The notes under the pieces were generated by a model. The model made no database searches. It was not told the DNA's origin and worked only from the letters and a program-made list of their open reading frames with translations. Positions 27,033 to 35,725 of a DNA stretch of 64,000 bases are shown piece after piece; positions within the stretch are counted from its first letter, which is position 1; every line of letters begins with the position of its first letter. The DNA lies in the NCBI RefSeq assembly GCF_009659625.1, contig NZ_VOIW01000002.1, forward strand, positions 310,001 to 374,000, written 5' to 3'. The DNA is from Pseudomonas haemolytica (GTDB lineage: Bacteria > Pseudomonadota > Gammaproteobacteria > Pseudomonadales > Pseudomonadaceae). The position numbers and the translations under genes are program-made.

Positions 27033-28116
27033 GGCCAGGCAGCACCGGTTTCAACAGCACCTTGATCGAATTGGTCGAGTTGGCCAGCTCAAACGCTTCG
27101 GCCCAGTCGTCCAGCGGGAAATCATGGGTGACGATGCCTTTGGAGGTAACCAGGCCACGCTCGAACAGGTCGATGGCAATCGGGTAGCAATACGGGCCAA
27201 GGTGCGCGCCGCGTACATCGAGCTCCTTGCGGTCGCCGATGATCGACCAGTCGACACTGGTCTCGGCGCCAAACACGCTGAATTCGACAAAGCGCCCGAG
27301 CTTGCGGATCAGCTCCAGGCCCTGGGTGACGCCGGCCGGGACGCCAGTGGTTTCGATGTAGACGTCGCAGCCGTAGTTATCCGTGAGGCCGTTGATGATC
27401 TCGCGGGCGTTGTCACGGGCCGGGTTGATCACCACATCGGCACCATATTTTTTCGCCAGTTCCAGGCGCTCGTCGACCATGTCGATCACCACCAGTTTTT
27501 TCGGCGTCTTCAACGCCGCCACCTGGACCATGCACAGGCCGAGGGTGCCCGCACCGGCAATCACCACCACATCGTCGAGCTGCAGATCACCGCGGTTGAC
27601 GGTGTGAATCGAGCAAGCCATCGGCTCCACCAACGCCGAGTCTTCAAGGGACACCGACTCAGGAATCTTGTGCACGATGGCGGTCTTGGGAATGCGCATG
27701 TACTGGGCCATGCCGCCTTCGGCCACTTCGCGCTGGAAGCCGAAGATGTTGTGCACCTCGCACATCCAGTATTTGCCCGACTTGCAGAAGCGGCACTTGC
27801 CACACGGCACAATCTGTTCGGCGATGACCTTGTCACCGACCTTGACCTCAAAATGCTCCTCGGCGCCCTCGCCCGCTTCCACTACGTAGCCGAAAAACTC
27901 ATGGCCCGGCACCACCGGCGCCTTGACCCAGGGGTTGTCACCGCCCCAGAACATCGCCGCGCCCGAGTGGCACTTGCAGTCACTGGCGCAGATGCCGCAG
28001 GCGGCGATGCGGATCACCAGTTCATTGGCGCGGGCCTGGGGTTTGCCGATGCGTTCCAGGCGATAGTCTTTCGGGCCGTGGCAGACGACGGCTTGCATTT
28101 GGGTGTGCTTGTCCAT
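27025..28116 (-). CDS. Zinc-dependent medium-chain alcohol dehydrogenase (polyol dehydrogenase-like)
   Basis: 363 residues. Catalytic zinc motifs CGICASD and GHEFFG and the structural-zinc cysteines CGKCRFCKSGKYWMC are intact. The NAD site is AGAGTLGLCMVQVAAL. It resembles the erythritol/threitol and sorbitol dehydrogenase branch. It lies between the transporter permease and the kinase on the same strand, so it likely oxidises the imported polyol. Confidence 0.87.
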   Translation of the reverse strand: MDKHTQMQAVVCHGPKDYRLERIGKPQARANELVIRIAACGICASDCKCHSGAAMFWGGDNPWVKAPVVPGHEFFGYVVEAGEGAEEHFEVKVGDKVIAEQIVPCGKCRFCKSGKYWMCEVHNIFGFQREVAEGGMAQYMRIPKTAIVHKIPESVSLEDSALVEPMACSIHTVNRGDLQLDDVVVIAGAGTLGLCMVQVAALKTPKKLVVIDMVDERLELAKKYGADVVINPARDNAREIINGLTDNYGCDVYIETTGVPAGVTQGLELIRKLGRFVEFSVFGAETSVDWSIIGDRKELDVRGAHLGPYCYPIAIDLFERGLVTSKGIVTHDFPLDDWAEAFELANSTNSIKVLLKPVLPGHE

Positions 28117-28143
28117 GGTGTTCGGTCCTGTGTGGTGAAGTAT

Positions 28144-29136
28144 TTATCGATGGCGCTGACGGCTGATAAAGATCGCCAGCAAAATGATCCCGCCCTTGAT
28201 CACGCTCTGGACGTAGGGCGACACGCCAAGCATGTTCAAGCCGTTGTTCAACACGCCCAGCAGCATGGCGCCAAGCAAGGTGCCGACGATCACGCCGCGC
28301 CCGCCGGCAATCGATGCACCACCGAGTACCACGGCGGCAATCGCATCCAGCTCGAACGACACACCGGCATTCGGCTGGCCGCTCATCAGGCGCGAAGTGA
28401 GCACCAGCCCGGCAATCGCGGCGGTGAGGCCACTGATGCCATACACCAGCAGCTTGAAGCGTGCTGCGCGTACCCCGGACAAGCGCACTGCTTCTTCATT
28501 GCCACCGATGGCGTAGATGTAGCGGCCGATACGCGTGTGTTGCAGCAGCACATAGGCGGCCAGGTAGGTGAGCAGCATGATCAGGATTGGCACCTGCATG
28601 CCGAACACACTGCCGCGCCCGAAAAAGGCAAACCACTCCGGCAACCCGGAAATCGGATAGCCATCGGTGTACATCAGCCCGAACCCACGGGCGATGCCCA
28701 TGGTCGCCAGGGTGACGATGATCGGCGGCATGTGCAGGTAAGCCACGAATAACCCGTTGCCGATACCGAAGGCCACGCCCACCAGCAGCCCGGCGCCAAT
28801 CGCCAGGCCCGGCGGCACACCCGCGACCATCAGCCCGGCAGTCAAGGTGCCGGACAACGCCATCACCGGGCCCACCGACAAATCGATGCCGCCCGTGAGA
28901 ATCACGCAGGTCATGCCCACCGCGATAATCGCGTTGATCGATACCTGGCGGGCGATGTTGGAGAGGTTGCTGGCGGTGAGGAACGTGTCACTGGCAAGGA
29001 TCATCACCAGGGTCACCACCACCAGCCCGACAAACGGATAAAACGCCGGCGAGCGCAGCAACCGTGCCAGGTTCAGGCGCAAGCGACTGGTGCCTGTCGG
29101 GTTAATGGACGTATTCACTTGAGCCCCCTGTTGCAT
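28144..29136 (-). CDS. RbsC-type sugar ABC transporter permease
   Basis: 330 residues with about ten hydrophobic segments and the family stretch [30 protein letters not shown]. It also has the RbsC-type [32 protein letters not shown]. Two starts are possible: ATG 29136 or GTG 29118 behind GGGGG; both overlap the ATPase stop. It is the membrane component of the sugar/polyol importer. Confidence 0.92.
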   Translation of the reverse strand: MQQGAQVNTSINPTGTSRLRLNLARLLRSPAFYPFVGLVVVTLVMILASDTFLTASNLSNIARQVSINAIIAVGMTCVILTGGIDLSVGPVMALSGTLTAGLMVAGVPPGLAIGAGLLVGVAFGIGNGLFVAYLHMPPIIVTLATMGIARGFGLMYTDGYPISGLPEWFAFFGRGSVFGMQVPILIMLLTYLAAYVLLQHTRIGRYIYAIGGNEEAVRLSGVRAARFKLLVYGISGLTAAIAGLVLTSRLMSGQPNAGVSFELDAIAAVVLGGASIAGGRGVIVGTLLGAMLLGVLNNGLNMLGVSPYVQSVIKGGIILLAIFISRQRHR

Positions 29137-30610
29137 GGCGCATGACCTCTTGAGGATTGACGGCGGACGCTTCCAGCACCTTGACGATCGCGCCCTTGTG
29201 GAACACGGCGACGCGGTCGCACATGCCGATGACTTCGGGCAGTTCGGAAGAAATCATGATGATGGCGTAGCCTTGTTCGGTGAGGCTGCGCATCAAGGCG
29301 TAGATCTGCGCCTTGGCGCCGACGTCGATGCCGCGTGTGGGTTCATCGAACACCAGCACGTCGCAGTGATGGTTGATCCAGCGCGCGATCACGACTTTTT
29401 GCTGGTTGCCGCCGCTGAGGTTAAGCACCCGGCTCTCGCCGCTGGGCGCCTTGATCGACAACTGGCGCATCAGCGCTTCGACGCTGGCGCATTCCCTGGC
29501 CTTGTCGATCAGGCCCGAGGCGTTCTGATACTTGGGCAGGTTGTTCAGGGTGATGTTTTCGCGAATGCTGAAATCGGTGATCAGCCCTTCACTCTTGCGG
29601 CTTTCCGGCAGCAGGCCGATGCCTTGCGCCAAGGCTTGGGCCGGGTCGTCGAGGCTGATCTTTTCGCCGCGCAGCCATACCTCTTTGCTCACCGACGGCA
29701 GCGCGCCCATCATGCCCAGGGCCAGCTCGGTGCGGCCTGAGCCCACCAGCCCGGCGAAGCCGAGAATCTCACCCTTGTGCAGTTGGAAACTATTGTGCGG
29801 GCCGTTGCGCACCAACTGGATGTCCTTGACCTCCAGCAACAACGGGCCGCGTTCGGTGGTTGGCTTGGGTGGGAAACTGCATTCCAGGCGGCGACCGACC
29901 ATCATCTCCACCAGGCGGTCGATATCGCTGTCGGCCACATCGGTGACGCCCACATTGCCGCCATCGCGCAGCACGCTGATGCGGTCGCACACCTGGAAAA
30001 TCTCTTCCAGGTGGTGCGAGATGAAAATTACCGCCACGCCCTGGCGCTTGAGTTCGCGCATGATCTCGAACAGCAACTCGGCTTCGCTGGGGGTCAGGGT
30101 CGCGGTGGGTTCGTCGAGTACCAGCAGGCGCGCATCCAGGGCCAGGGCCTTGGCGATTTCGACGAACTGCTGCTCGGCAACGCTCAGGTGCTTGACCGCG
30201 CAGTGCAGGTCGATACTCACCCCCAGGCGCTGGAATAACGCCTGCGCCGCCTCGGCCATCTCGCGCTTGCGCAACAGGCCCAGGCGATTGCTCAACTCAT
30301 GGCCGAGGAAGATGTTTTCTACCGCCGTGAGGTAGGGAATCAGGCTGAACTCCTGGAACACGATGCCGATACCGGCAGCGATCGCGTCGCGGTACGTCGC
30401 AAATTGCCGGGCCTGGCCATCGATCAGGATCTGCCCTTCGTCCTGATGCTCGACGCCGCCGAGGATCTTCATCAGGGTAGATTTGCCCGCGCCATTTTCC
30501 CCGAGCAAGGCGTGGATTTCACCGCGCTCCACTTGCAGGTTGATGGACTTGAGGGCCTGTACTCCCGGGTACCGCTTACAGATGTTTTCCAGCTTCAGAA
30601 GACTGCTCAT
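29102..30610 (-). CDS. RbsA-type sugar ABC transporter ATP-binding protein
   Basis: 502 residues with two ATPase halves. The first has Walker [10 protein letters not shown], signature [15 protein letters not shown] and Walker [12 protein letters not shown]. The second has the degenerate VGSGRTEL and the signature [14 protein letters not shown] with [12 protein letters not shown]. Known RbsA/XylG/AraG proteins have this tandem layout. It lies 63 bases after the binding-protein gene. Confidence 0.94.
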   Translation of the reverse strand: MSSLLKLENICKRYPGVQALKSINLQVERGEIHALLGENGAGKSTLMKILGGVEHQDEGQILIDGQARQFATYRDAIAAGIGIVFQEFSLIPYLTAVENIFLGHELSNRLGLLRKREMAEAAQALFQRLGVSIDLHCAVKHLSVAEQQFVEIAKALALDARLLVLDEPTATLTPSEAELLFEIMRELKRQGVAVIFISHHLEEIFQVCDRISVLRDGGNVGVTDVADSDIDRLVEMMVGRRLECSFPPKPTTERGPLLLEVKDIQLVRNGPHNSFQLHKGEILGFAGLVGSGRTELALGMMGALPSVSKEVWLRGEKISLDDPAQALAQGIGLLPESRKSEGLITDFSIRENITLNNLPKYQNASGLIDKARECASVEALMRQLSIKAPSGESRVLNLSGGNQQKVVIARWINHHCDVLVFDEPTRGIDVGAKAQIYALMRSLTEQGYAIIMISSELPEVIGMCDRVAVFHKGAIVKVLEASAVNPQEVMRHATGGSSEYVH

Positions 30611-30673
30611 ACCGCCGACCTCGCGTTCAGAAGGAAGACCTGGGCCCCACGGACTGCGTGGGGCCTGGGGGGT

Positions 30674-31594
30674 TTACCAGCTGAAGTCCTTGGCCTTGGC
30701 CTGGTCGATCAAGGTGATGTCCACCGGCACGCTGGCCGGAACTTGCGCTCCCCACTTCTTGGCCAGGGCAATGCCCAGGGCGAGGCGGATCTGGTCGCGC
30801 GGGTATTGGGCCGAGGTGGCGATGAAATGGCTGCCGGGTTTCTGGATCGCCTTGATCGCTTCCGGCGCGCCGTCGACGCTGACCAGCTTCACATCCATGC
30901 CACTGGCTTCGATGGCAGAGAGTGCGCCGAGGGAGCCGTTGTCATTGACGCTGAAAATGCCCTTGAGGGTGGGCTGGGCCTGCAGCATGTTTTCGGTGAC
31001 GGTCAGCGCCTGGTCACGTTCCTGCTTGCCGTTCTGGATGCTGACAATCTTGATGTCCGGGTGCTTGGCCACCGCCTCTTTGCAACCACGCACACGCTCG
31101 AGGATCGGCACCACGGCGATACCGTCGAGAATGGCGATATTGCCTTTGTCACCGATGTTTTTCGCCAGGTATTCGCAGGCCTGGAAACCAGCGTCGAAGT
31201 TCTTCGACCCCACGAAGGAATCCAGCGGGCCGTCAGCCTGGGCGTCCACCGCCACCACCACGACGCCAGCGGCATGGGCCGACTTGACGGCCGATTGCAC
31301 GCCGACCGAATCGGTGGGGTTGATCAGCAGGATATCGATGCCTTTTTGCAGCATGTCTTCAACGTCACTGACCTGCTTGGACACGTCGTGGCGGGCGTCG
31401 GTGATGATCAGCTTCGCACCGATGGTCGCACCGGCTTCTTCCAGGGCGTTTTTCATGGTGACGAAATAGGGGTTGTTGATTTCCTGGAACGACGCGCCGA
31501 TGCGGATAGGCGCGGGTTGAGTGGCGGCAAATGCTTGAGTGCCGAGGGTGATGCCGACAGCCAGTAAACACAGGGTTTTCGGGAGCATTTTCAT
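30674..31594 (-). CDS. RbsB-type periplasmic sugar/polyol-binding protein
   Basis: 306 residues from the ATG at 31594, with signal peptide MKMLPKTLCLLAVGITLGTQAFAA and a type I periplasmic-binding fold (IRIGASFQEINNPYFVTMKNALEEAG). The longer frame from 31684 runs through the operator and is rejected. It is first in the minus-strand operon of binding protein, ATPase, permease, dehydrogenase, kinase and SDR. Ligands of this subfamily include pentoses and tetritols; none can be fixed here. Confidence 0.92.
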   Translation of the reverse strand: MKMLPKTLCLLAVGITLGTQAFAATQPAPIRIGASFQEINNPYFVTMKNALEEAGATIGAKLIITDARHDVSKQVSDVEDMLQKGIDILLINPTDSVGVQSAVKSAHAAGVVVVAVDAQADGPLDSFVGSKNFDAGFQACEYLAKNIGDKGNIAILDGIAVVPILERVRGCKEAVAKHPDIKIVSIQNGKQERDQALTVTENMLQAQPTLKGIFSVNDNGSLGALSAIEASGMDVKLVSVDGAPEAIKAIQKPGSHFIATSAQYPRDQIRLALGIALAKKWGAQVPASVPVDITLIDQAKAKDFSW

Positions 31595-31627
31595 GGCGTG
31601 AGTCTCTGTTTTGTTTTTATTTTTAGA

Positions 31628-31652
31628 GCAAATGTTATCGTTAACATTTTGC
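31628..31652. promoter_or_regulatory. LacI-type operator before the sugar/polyol operon
   Basis: AATGTTATC|GTTAACATT (31631-31648) is a palindrome centred on CG with one mismatch, and the flanks GCAAA and TTTTGC extend the symmetry. It lies 37 bases before the binding-protein ATG. The CG centre is typical of LacI/GalR-family sites, and a LacI gene is in the same locus. Confidence 0.75.
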
Positions 31653-31793
31653 GAGACGCTAACAAGTAAATGGGGGTGGCGCAAGCCCCCGTTGGTCGTT
31701 TGAGGTTCTGCGATGAGTTTGGTCAGTTATGGGAGAGCTTGAGCCCGTTGCGGCCTTATAGCCGACCTGATCGATGTTGCGTGCGCGTAACCC

Positions 31794-31892
31794 TGTGGGA
31801 GCGGGCTTGCTCGCGAAGGTGGTTAACGATGACGTGGGAATCAGGATGAGCGCGGCGCACTCAGGTTTTTCGCGAGCAAGCTCGCTCCTACA
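31794..31892. repeat. REPIN, GCGGGCTTGCTCGCGAA type
   Basis: The left arm is TGTGGGAGCGGGCTTGCTCGCGAA and the right arm TTCGCGAGCAAGCTCGCTCCTACA, inverted with three mismatches and about 50 bases between them. Same type as the interrupted element at 13309. Confidence 0.85.
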
Positions 31893-32338
31893 GAAAAGCA
31901 GAAGCGCCGCCAGCGTAACTACGATGCGTAGCGAGTCGCTCTTGATCTGGCTTTTGATCTCAGGCGCCCCGTTAAACCACGCTGGCCGAACGCAGGCTTG
32001 AATCTGTGGGTAACCCGGCAGGACGCCGGGTTAGCCGCACTGGGCCATGGATGGCCCATTGCGGCGGCCCACGGATTCAAGCCTGCGTTCGGGCACACCG
32101 AGCCTCAGCGAGGTGCCGAGTGGTGGGGCAAGAGCCTTTTGCTTACTTTTGGGCTTTTCAAAAGTGAGCCGCCGTAAGGGCGGAACCAATAGCCGCCGTT
32201 ACCGCAAAAACGGACATGTACTCGGTCTGAAAAGTCGACTATCGAGCCGCCACGAAAGCAAGCCCCCCAGCAAAAACTCGCACATCCCCCCCCCACCAAC
32301 TAAGCTCAGCCCACAACAAAAACACCGAGCACACCACC
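31893..32338. other. Structured intergenic repeat element (cloverleaf-like)
   Basis: This 450-base gap holds no gene. Its core is a 23-base inverted repeat (31988-32010 against 32068-32090, one mismatch, GAACGCAGGCTTGAATC...). Inside it are two perfect hairpins: TAACCCGGC/GCCGGGTTA (32011-32033) and TGGGCCAT/ATGGCCCA (32041-32058). Downstream are ACTTTTG/CAAAAGT (32145-32165) and CCGCC/GGCGG (around 32170-32182). From memory, similar sequence recurs in intergenic regions of many fluorescent pseudomonads. Function is unknown; a non-coding RNA, a mobile repeat or a terminator cluster are possible. Confidence 0.6.
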
Positions 32339-33043
32339 ATGCCCCACCCCACCGACACCTTCCGTGCCCACTACCGCGCCAACGTGCACCGCCTTTACAA
32401 CCCCTGGCTGCACGCCACGTTCGTCCTCGGCTACGGCATCGCCTGCATCACACTGGCCTGGTCGTCTACCGCCAACATCACCGCGCTACAGTGGCTTACC
32501 GTGCCCCTGACCCTGGTGTTCTTCAACCTGTGCATCTACCTCGTACACCGCCACCTCGGCCATCACAAACACGCGTTCGCCCGGCTGTTCTACGCACGCC
32601 ACACCGGTGACCACCACAGCTTCTTCACCCCCGGCCACATGACCTACAACAGCCCCCGGGACTGGCGCGTGATCCTGTTTCCTGCCTGGTTGATCGTGCT
32701 ACACAGCCTGGCTATCACCCTCCCCGGCTGGTGGCTGCTCAAGCAACTGAGCCCCAACGTCGCCGGGCTGTTTGCCGGGTGCATGATCCTCGGCTACCTG
32801 CTCTACGAAGTGTTCCACGCCTGCGAACACTTGCCCGCTGAACACCCGGTGGCGCGCCTGCCGTGGATTCGCCAGATGCATCGCCTGCACGCCCTGCATC
32901 ACCGCCGCGAGCTGATGCAGGGGCGCAATTTCAATATCGTGCTGCCGCTGATGGACTACCTGTTCGGCACCCTGCATTGGGAATCTGCGTCACCCAAAAA
33001 AAAGGGCAGCCCCAATGGACTGCCCCCTGCTTCACTCAAGTAA
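32339..33043 (+). CDS. Fatty acid hydroxylase/sterol desaturase superfamily membrane protein
   Basis: 234 residues with several hydrophobic segments and the three His clusters of the di-iron membrane hydroxylases: HRHLGHHKH, HTGDHHSFF and HALHHRR. The superfamily oxidises lipid acyl chains, sterols or carotenoids. The last 15 codons overlap the terminator of the convergent gene and read as a lysine/proline-rich tail. It stands alone, and the substrate is unknown. Confidence 0.82.
   Translation: MPHPTDTFRAHYRANVHRLYNPWLHATFVLGYGIACITLAWSSTANITALQWLTVPLTLVFFNLCIYLVHRHLGHHKHAFARLFYARHTGDHHSFFTPGHMTYNSPRDWRVILFPAWLIVLHSLAITLPGWWLLKQLSPNVAGLFAGCMILGYLLYEVFHACEHLPAEHPVARLPWIRQMHRLHALHHRRELMQGRNFNIVLPLMDYLFGTLHWESASPKKKGSPNGLPPASLK
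32996..33025 (-). terminator. Intrinsic terminator of the PPC-domain protein gene
   Basis: On the minus strand a hairpin with stem GGGCAG/CTGCCC is followed by eight T. It starts 24 bases after the stop at 33049 and lies inside the 3' end of the convergent hydroxylase gene. Confidence 0.8.
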
Positions 33044-33048
33044 ATCTA

Positions 33049-34494
33049 TCAGCGCACGATGCGTTGGCTGCAGATATGACCCAGGCTGACGTACTGCGAG
33101 ATGTTGCCGCCTACGCCCACACCTGGGAACTCTTTAAGCTCGATGCGCCACCCCCCTTCGTTGAACCAGGTATCCCAGTTGTAGGTCTGGCCGGACCCGC
33201 TGTCCGGATAGACCACATGGAAATCACCGGAACAAGTGCCCAGGTCGACGTTGCCAGAGGCTGCGCCGGTGATACCGGTCTTGGCCTCGTAGTTGACCCA
33301 GTTGTAGGGACCACTAAATCGCTTGTCGACCCTGAGTACCGGAGTGACCCCGCGCAGTGGCTCGCCGGTGCTGTCTGACCACCGGGTGCTCCAGCTCAGA
33401 CTGCGTGCCGCCTGGGTGGCCAATTGGTAGATCGAACTGGGGATGCGCACCACGTTGTCACCGTTCACATCGGACTGGTCCAGGCGTGGTGCCGAGCCCA
33501 GGCTCAGCGTGTATTTTGCCTGCGGGTTCAGCGCCACCGCAGGGTTGGCCCGTACACGTACCTTGACCGTGTAGCCTGGAGTCAGGTTCGGATAGGTGGA
33601 GGTGGAACCCTGCGGGATTTCCACCCACTTGGTGCCATCGAACCGCTCGAAGATCCATTGGTTACGCGTGCCCGCACCGTCATCACCGAGGAACATACCT
33701 ACGCCTTGGCCACGCAACGAGACGAAGGAGAAGTAATCCACATCGTTGACGCTGTCGAGATTGCCAGTCACCTGGTTCAGGGCATCCGGCAGGGCGAACG
33801 CGGTTTGCTCGGTGTCGTTGGGCTCGTAGGCATCAATGTTGCTGTCCACTGCCACGCCAAAACTGAACTGCGCGTTACTCGCGGCATTAGCCACCATGAA
33901 CCAGTAGTAGTCACCAGCCGGCAACACGCCGTTGAGGTATTCGTCGGCACTGCCAGGGTTATCAGAAGTACCCAGTGGCGTCAGGTTACCCTGGCCATCA
34001 TCATGGAACAGGGTCAACGACATATCCGTGCCGGCGCTCTGGTTCAGCAGTTGTACCTGAATTCGTGCGTTTTTCGGCAGGTTGAAGTGGTAAGCGATTT
34101 GCGCGCCGGTCTCTACCCCGGTGAGGGTGTAAAGGGTATTGATATCCAGGGTTGGAAACAGCGGCGTGAATGCAGCAATCGCAGCCTGTTTCATGTGCGC
34201 CGGGTCGGGCTTTTCCAGCTCGCCGACTTTGCTATCAATCGCCACATTGCTGGCCGCTGCCTTGCTCTTGACGACCTTGGGCTGCCCGGCCTTGGCCGCA
34301 TTGAGTTTTTGCTTGAGCGCGTCGGAAACGATGGTTTTTTCCAGCGTACCACCAGGTTTCAACGCTGTATCCACGGCCTGCTTGACCGTCTGCGCACTGA
34401 GTTTCAGAGGGGGTTGCTCGGCCAGGGCACAGGCCGAGACGAAGCAAGAGGCCGCCATGGCAGCGCCCAGCATAAAGGCTTTTTTCGATTTCAT
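33049..34494 (-). CDS. Secreted protein with PPC-like beta-sandwich domains
   Basis: 481 residues with signal peptide MKSKKAFMLGAAMAASCFVSACALAEQ. If SAC is a lipobox it could be a lipoprotein, but LAEQ also fits signal peptidase I. A Lys/Ala-rich linker region (residues 30-105) precedes two pre-peptidase C-terminal-like domains: about 125-218 (FNLPKNARIQVQLLNQSAGTDMSLTLFHDD) and 222-330 (DAYEPNDTEQTAFALPDALNQVTGNLDSVNDVDYFSF). No protease or other catalytic domain is seen, which is unusual for PPC proteins. The C-terminal 130 residues are unassigned. A strong terminator follows. Confidence 0.7.
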   Translation of the reverse strand: MKSKKAFMLGAAMAASCFVSACALAEQPPLKLSAQTVKQAVDTALKPGGTLEKTIVSDALKQKLNAAKAGQPKVVKSKAAASNVAIDSKVGELEKPDPAHMKQAAIAAFTPLFPTLDINTLYTLTGVETGAQIAYHFNLPKNARIQVQLLNQSAGTDMSLTLFHDDGQGNLTPLGTSDNPGSADEYLNGVLPAGDYYWFMVANAASNAQFSFGVAVDSNIDAYEPNDTEQTAFALPDALNQVTGNLDSVNDVDYFSFVSLRGQGVGMFLGDDGAGTRNQWIFERFDGTKWVEIPQGSTSTYPNLTPGYTVKVRVRANPAVALNPQAKYTLSLGSAPRLDQSDVNGDNVVRIPSSIYQLATQAARSLSWSTRWSDSTGEPLRGVTPVLRVDKRFSGPYNWVNYEAKTGITGAASGNVDLGTCSGDFHVVYPDSGSGQTYNWDTWFNEGGWRIELKEFPGVGVGGNISQYVSLGHICSQRIVR

Positions 34495-34660
34495 TTTTTA
34501 TCCATCCATAGTTAAAAAATTGAAGCTCAGGTAACCGGTGACATCCGGTCACCTGGGATGGACTGTAGGATATGACTGTATGCATGTACAGTATTTTTTA
34601 AATAATTTGTGCGACTGCTCCCTCCGACTCGTAGGAACATTCGATTTGGCTATTCGCTCC

Positions 34661-35725
34661 CTAATACCCCGTTATCTCCAAATACCCCACCCCACCCTCA
34701 AACTGCACCGGCCCTTCCCAGTACGGAATACTCAAGTCCATCCACGCCTTGGGATTAACAGCCTGCGTCGTGATATCCAGCTGTTTGCCGGGAATTTTCA
34801 GCGACCAGCGCGTAGGAAGGCTGCGCCCGTCGATGTCAGTGGTGGTGAGCGGTGTGAGTTGGATATCCGCGTTGTGCAATGTCTCGGTGTGGCCTTGGGC
34901 GTCGATCCAGGTGCCGGTGAGGTAGCCGGCACCGTCTGTTTGCCGCACGCGAAACAGCATCAGGTGCTCGCCGCTGTCCAGGTGCAGGGAGAACCAGTCC
35001 CAGCCGGTCTGGCTGGCGGCCAGGGGTTGGCTGCTCCATTCGCGATCGAGCCAGGCCGGGCCGTTGACCTGGTAGACCTGCCCGTCGAGGCTGACGCTGC
35101 CGCTGGCGGTGAAAAACGGTTGGCTGTAGTAGTACGACGCCTGGCCCTGGTCGGATTTGCGGCTGTAGCCGTTGTCGCCTTGCAGCACCAATGGGCGGCT
35201 GGAGGTCAGGTGCAGGTCGTAGGTAAATTGCGCGCCGCTGGCCTTGAGTTGCATGTCGGCCAAGGGGCTGGCCGCGCCAGGTTGGGTGGCGAAGTTCCAG
35301 TCGTCGATCCAGGCGTTGAACGGTACGGCCTGGGCCCCGGCTTGGCCGATGCCACCGCGGGCCAGGCGTTCGGCGGCGTAGTGACGGGTGGCCGAAGTGA
35401 CGGCCGCGTGGCCCAGCCATACGGTTGAGTCGTGCCAGCCCGGTTGCGTGGGGCCGGCTTTCAACGCGTTGCGAAACAGCGTCCATTGCACGCCGAAGAC
35501 GTTGCCTTGGGCGTCCTTGAGGTTGGCGGTGACGTACCACCATTCGATACGAAAGCCTGGATGCGGGCCGTGGTCCTCGGGAAAACTAAAGGCTTTGCCA
35601 GGCACGACCTGGGCAAAGTCCGCAGCATCACTGCCCAGGCCGGCGAAGCTTGCCTCGGGCGCGGGAGCCTTGTCGCACGCGCTTAGCAGCAAAAAGGCAG
35701 CGCAGTACAACGCCTTAATCTTCAT
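34661..35725 (-). CDS. AttH/CrtC-like lipocalin-fold lipoprotein
   Basis: 354 residues from the ATG at 35725. The lipobox LLLSAC gives a Cys near residue 17. The family opening FPEDHGPHPGFRIEWWYVTANL and later WLDREWSSQPLAASQTGWDWFSLHL place it with the AttH/carotenoid 1,2-hydratase-like proteins. Its start lies inside the 3' end of the FtsX-like permease gene, so it is coupled to the ABC unit, as in att-type loci. It may carry a lipophilic ligand for the transporter; the ligand is unknown. Confidence 0.85.
   Translation of the reverse strand: MKIKALYCAAFLLLSACDKAPAPEASFAGLGSDAADFAQVVPGKAFSFPEDHGPHPGFRIEWWYVTANLKDAQGNVFGVQWTLFRNALKAGPTQPGWHDSTVWLGHAAVTSATRHYAAERLARGGIGQAGAQAVPFNAWIDDWNFATQPGAASPLADMQLKASGAQFTYDLHLTSSRPLVLQGDNGYSRKSDQGQASYYYSQPFFTASGSVSLDGQVYQVNGPAWLDREWSSQPLAASQTGWDWFSLHLDSGEHLMLFRVRQTDGAGYLTGTWIDAQGHTETLHNADIQLTPLTTTDIDGRSLPTRWSLKIPGKQLDITTQAVNPKAWMDLSIPYWEGPVQFEGGVGYLEITGY

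Noticed and set aside
25473..27065. 530-residue plus-strand open frame
   Set aside because: It is the antisense shadow of the FGGY kinase.
27019..28752. 577-residue plus-strand open frame
   Set aside because: It runs opposite the zinc dehydrogenase and the permease, both supported by motifs.
31774..32001. 75-residue open frame
   Set aside because: It is translated REPIN and structured-repeat DNA.
32189..32230. GGAACC in the structured repeat as a second hrp box
   Set aside because: No CCACNNA follows at 15 or 16 bases.
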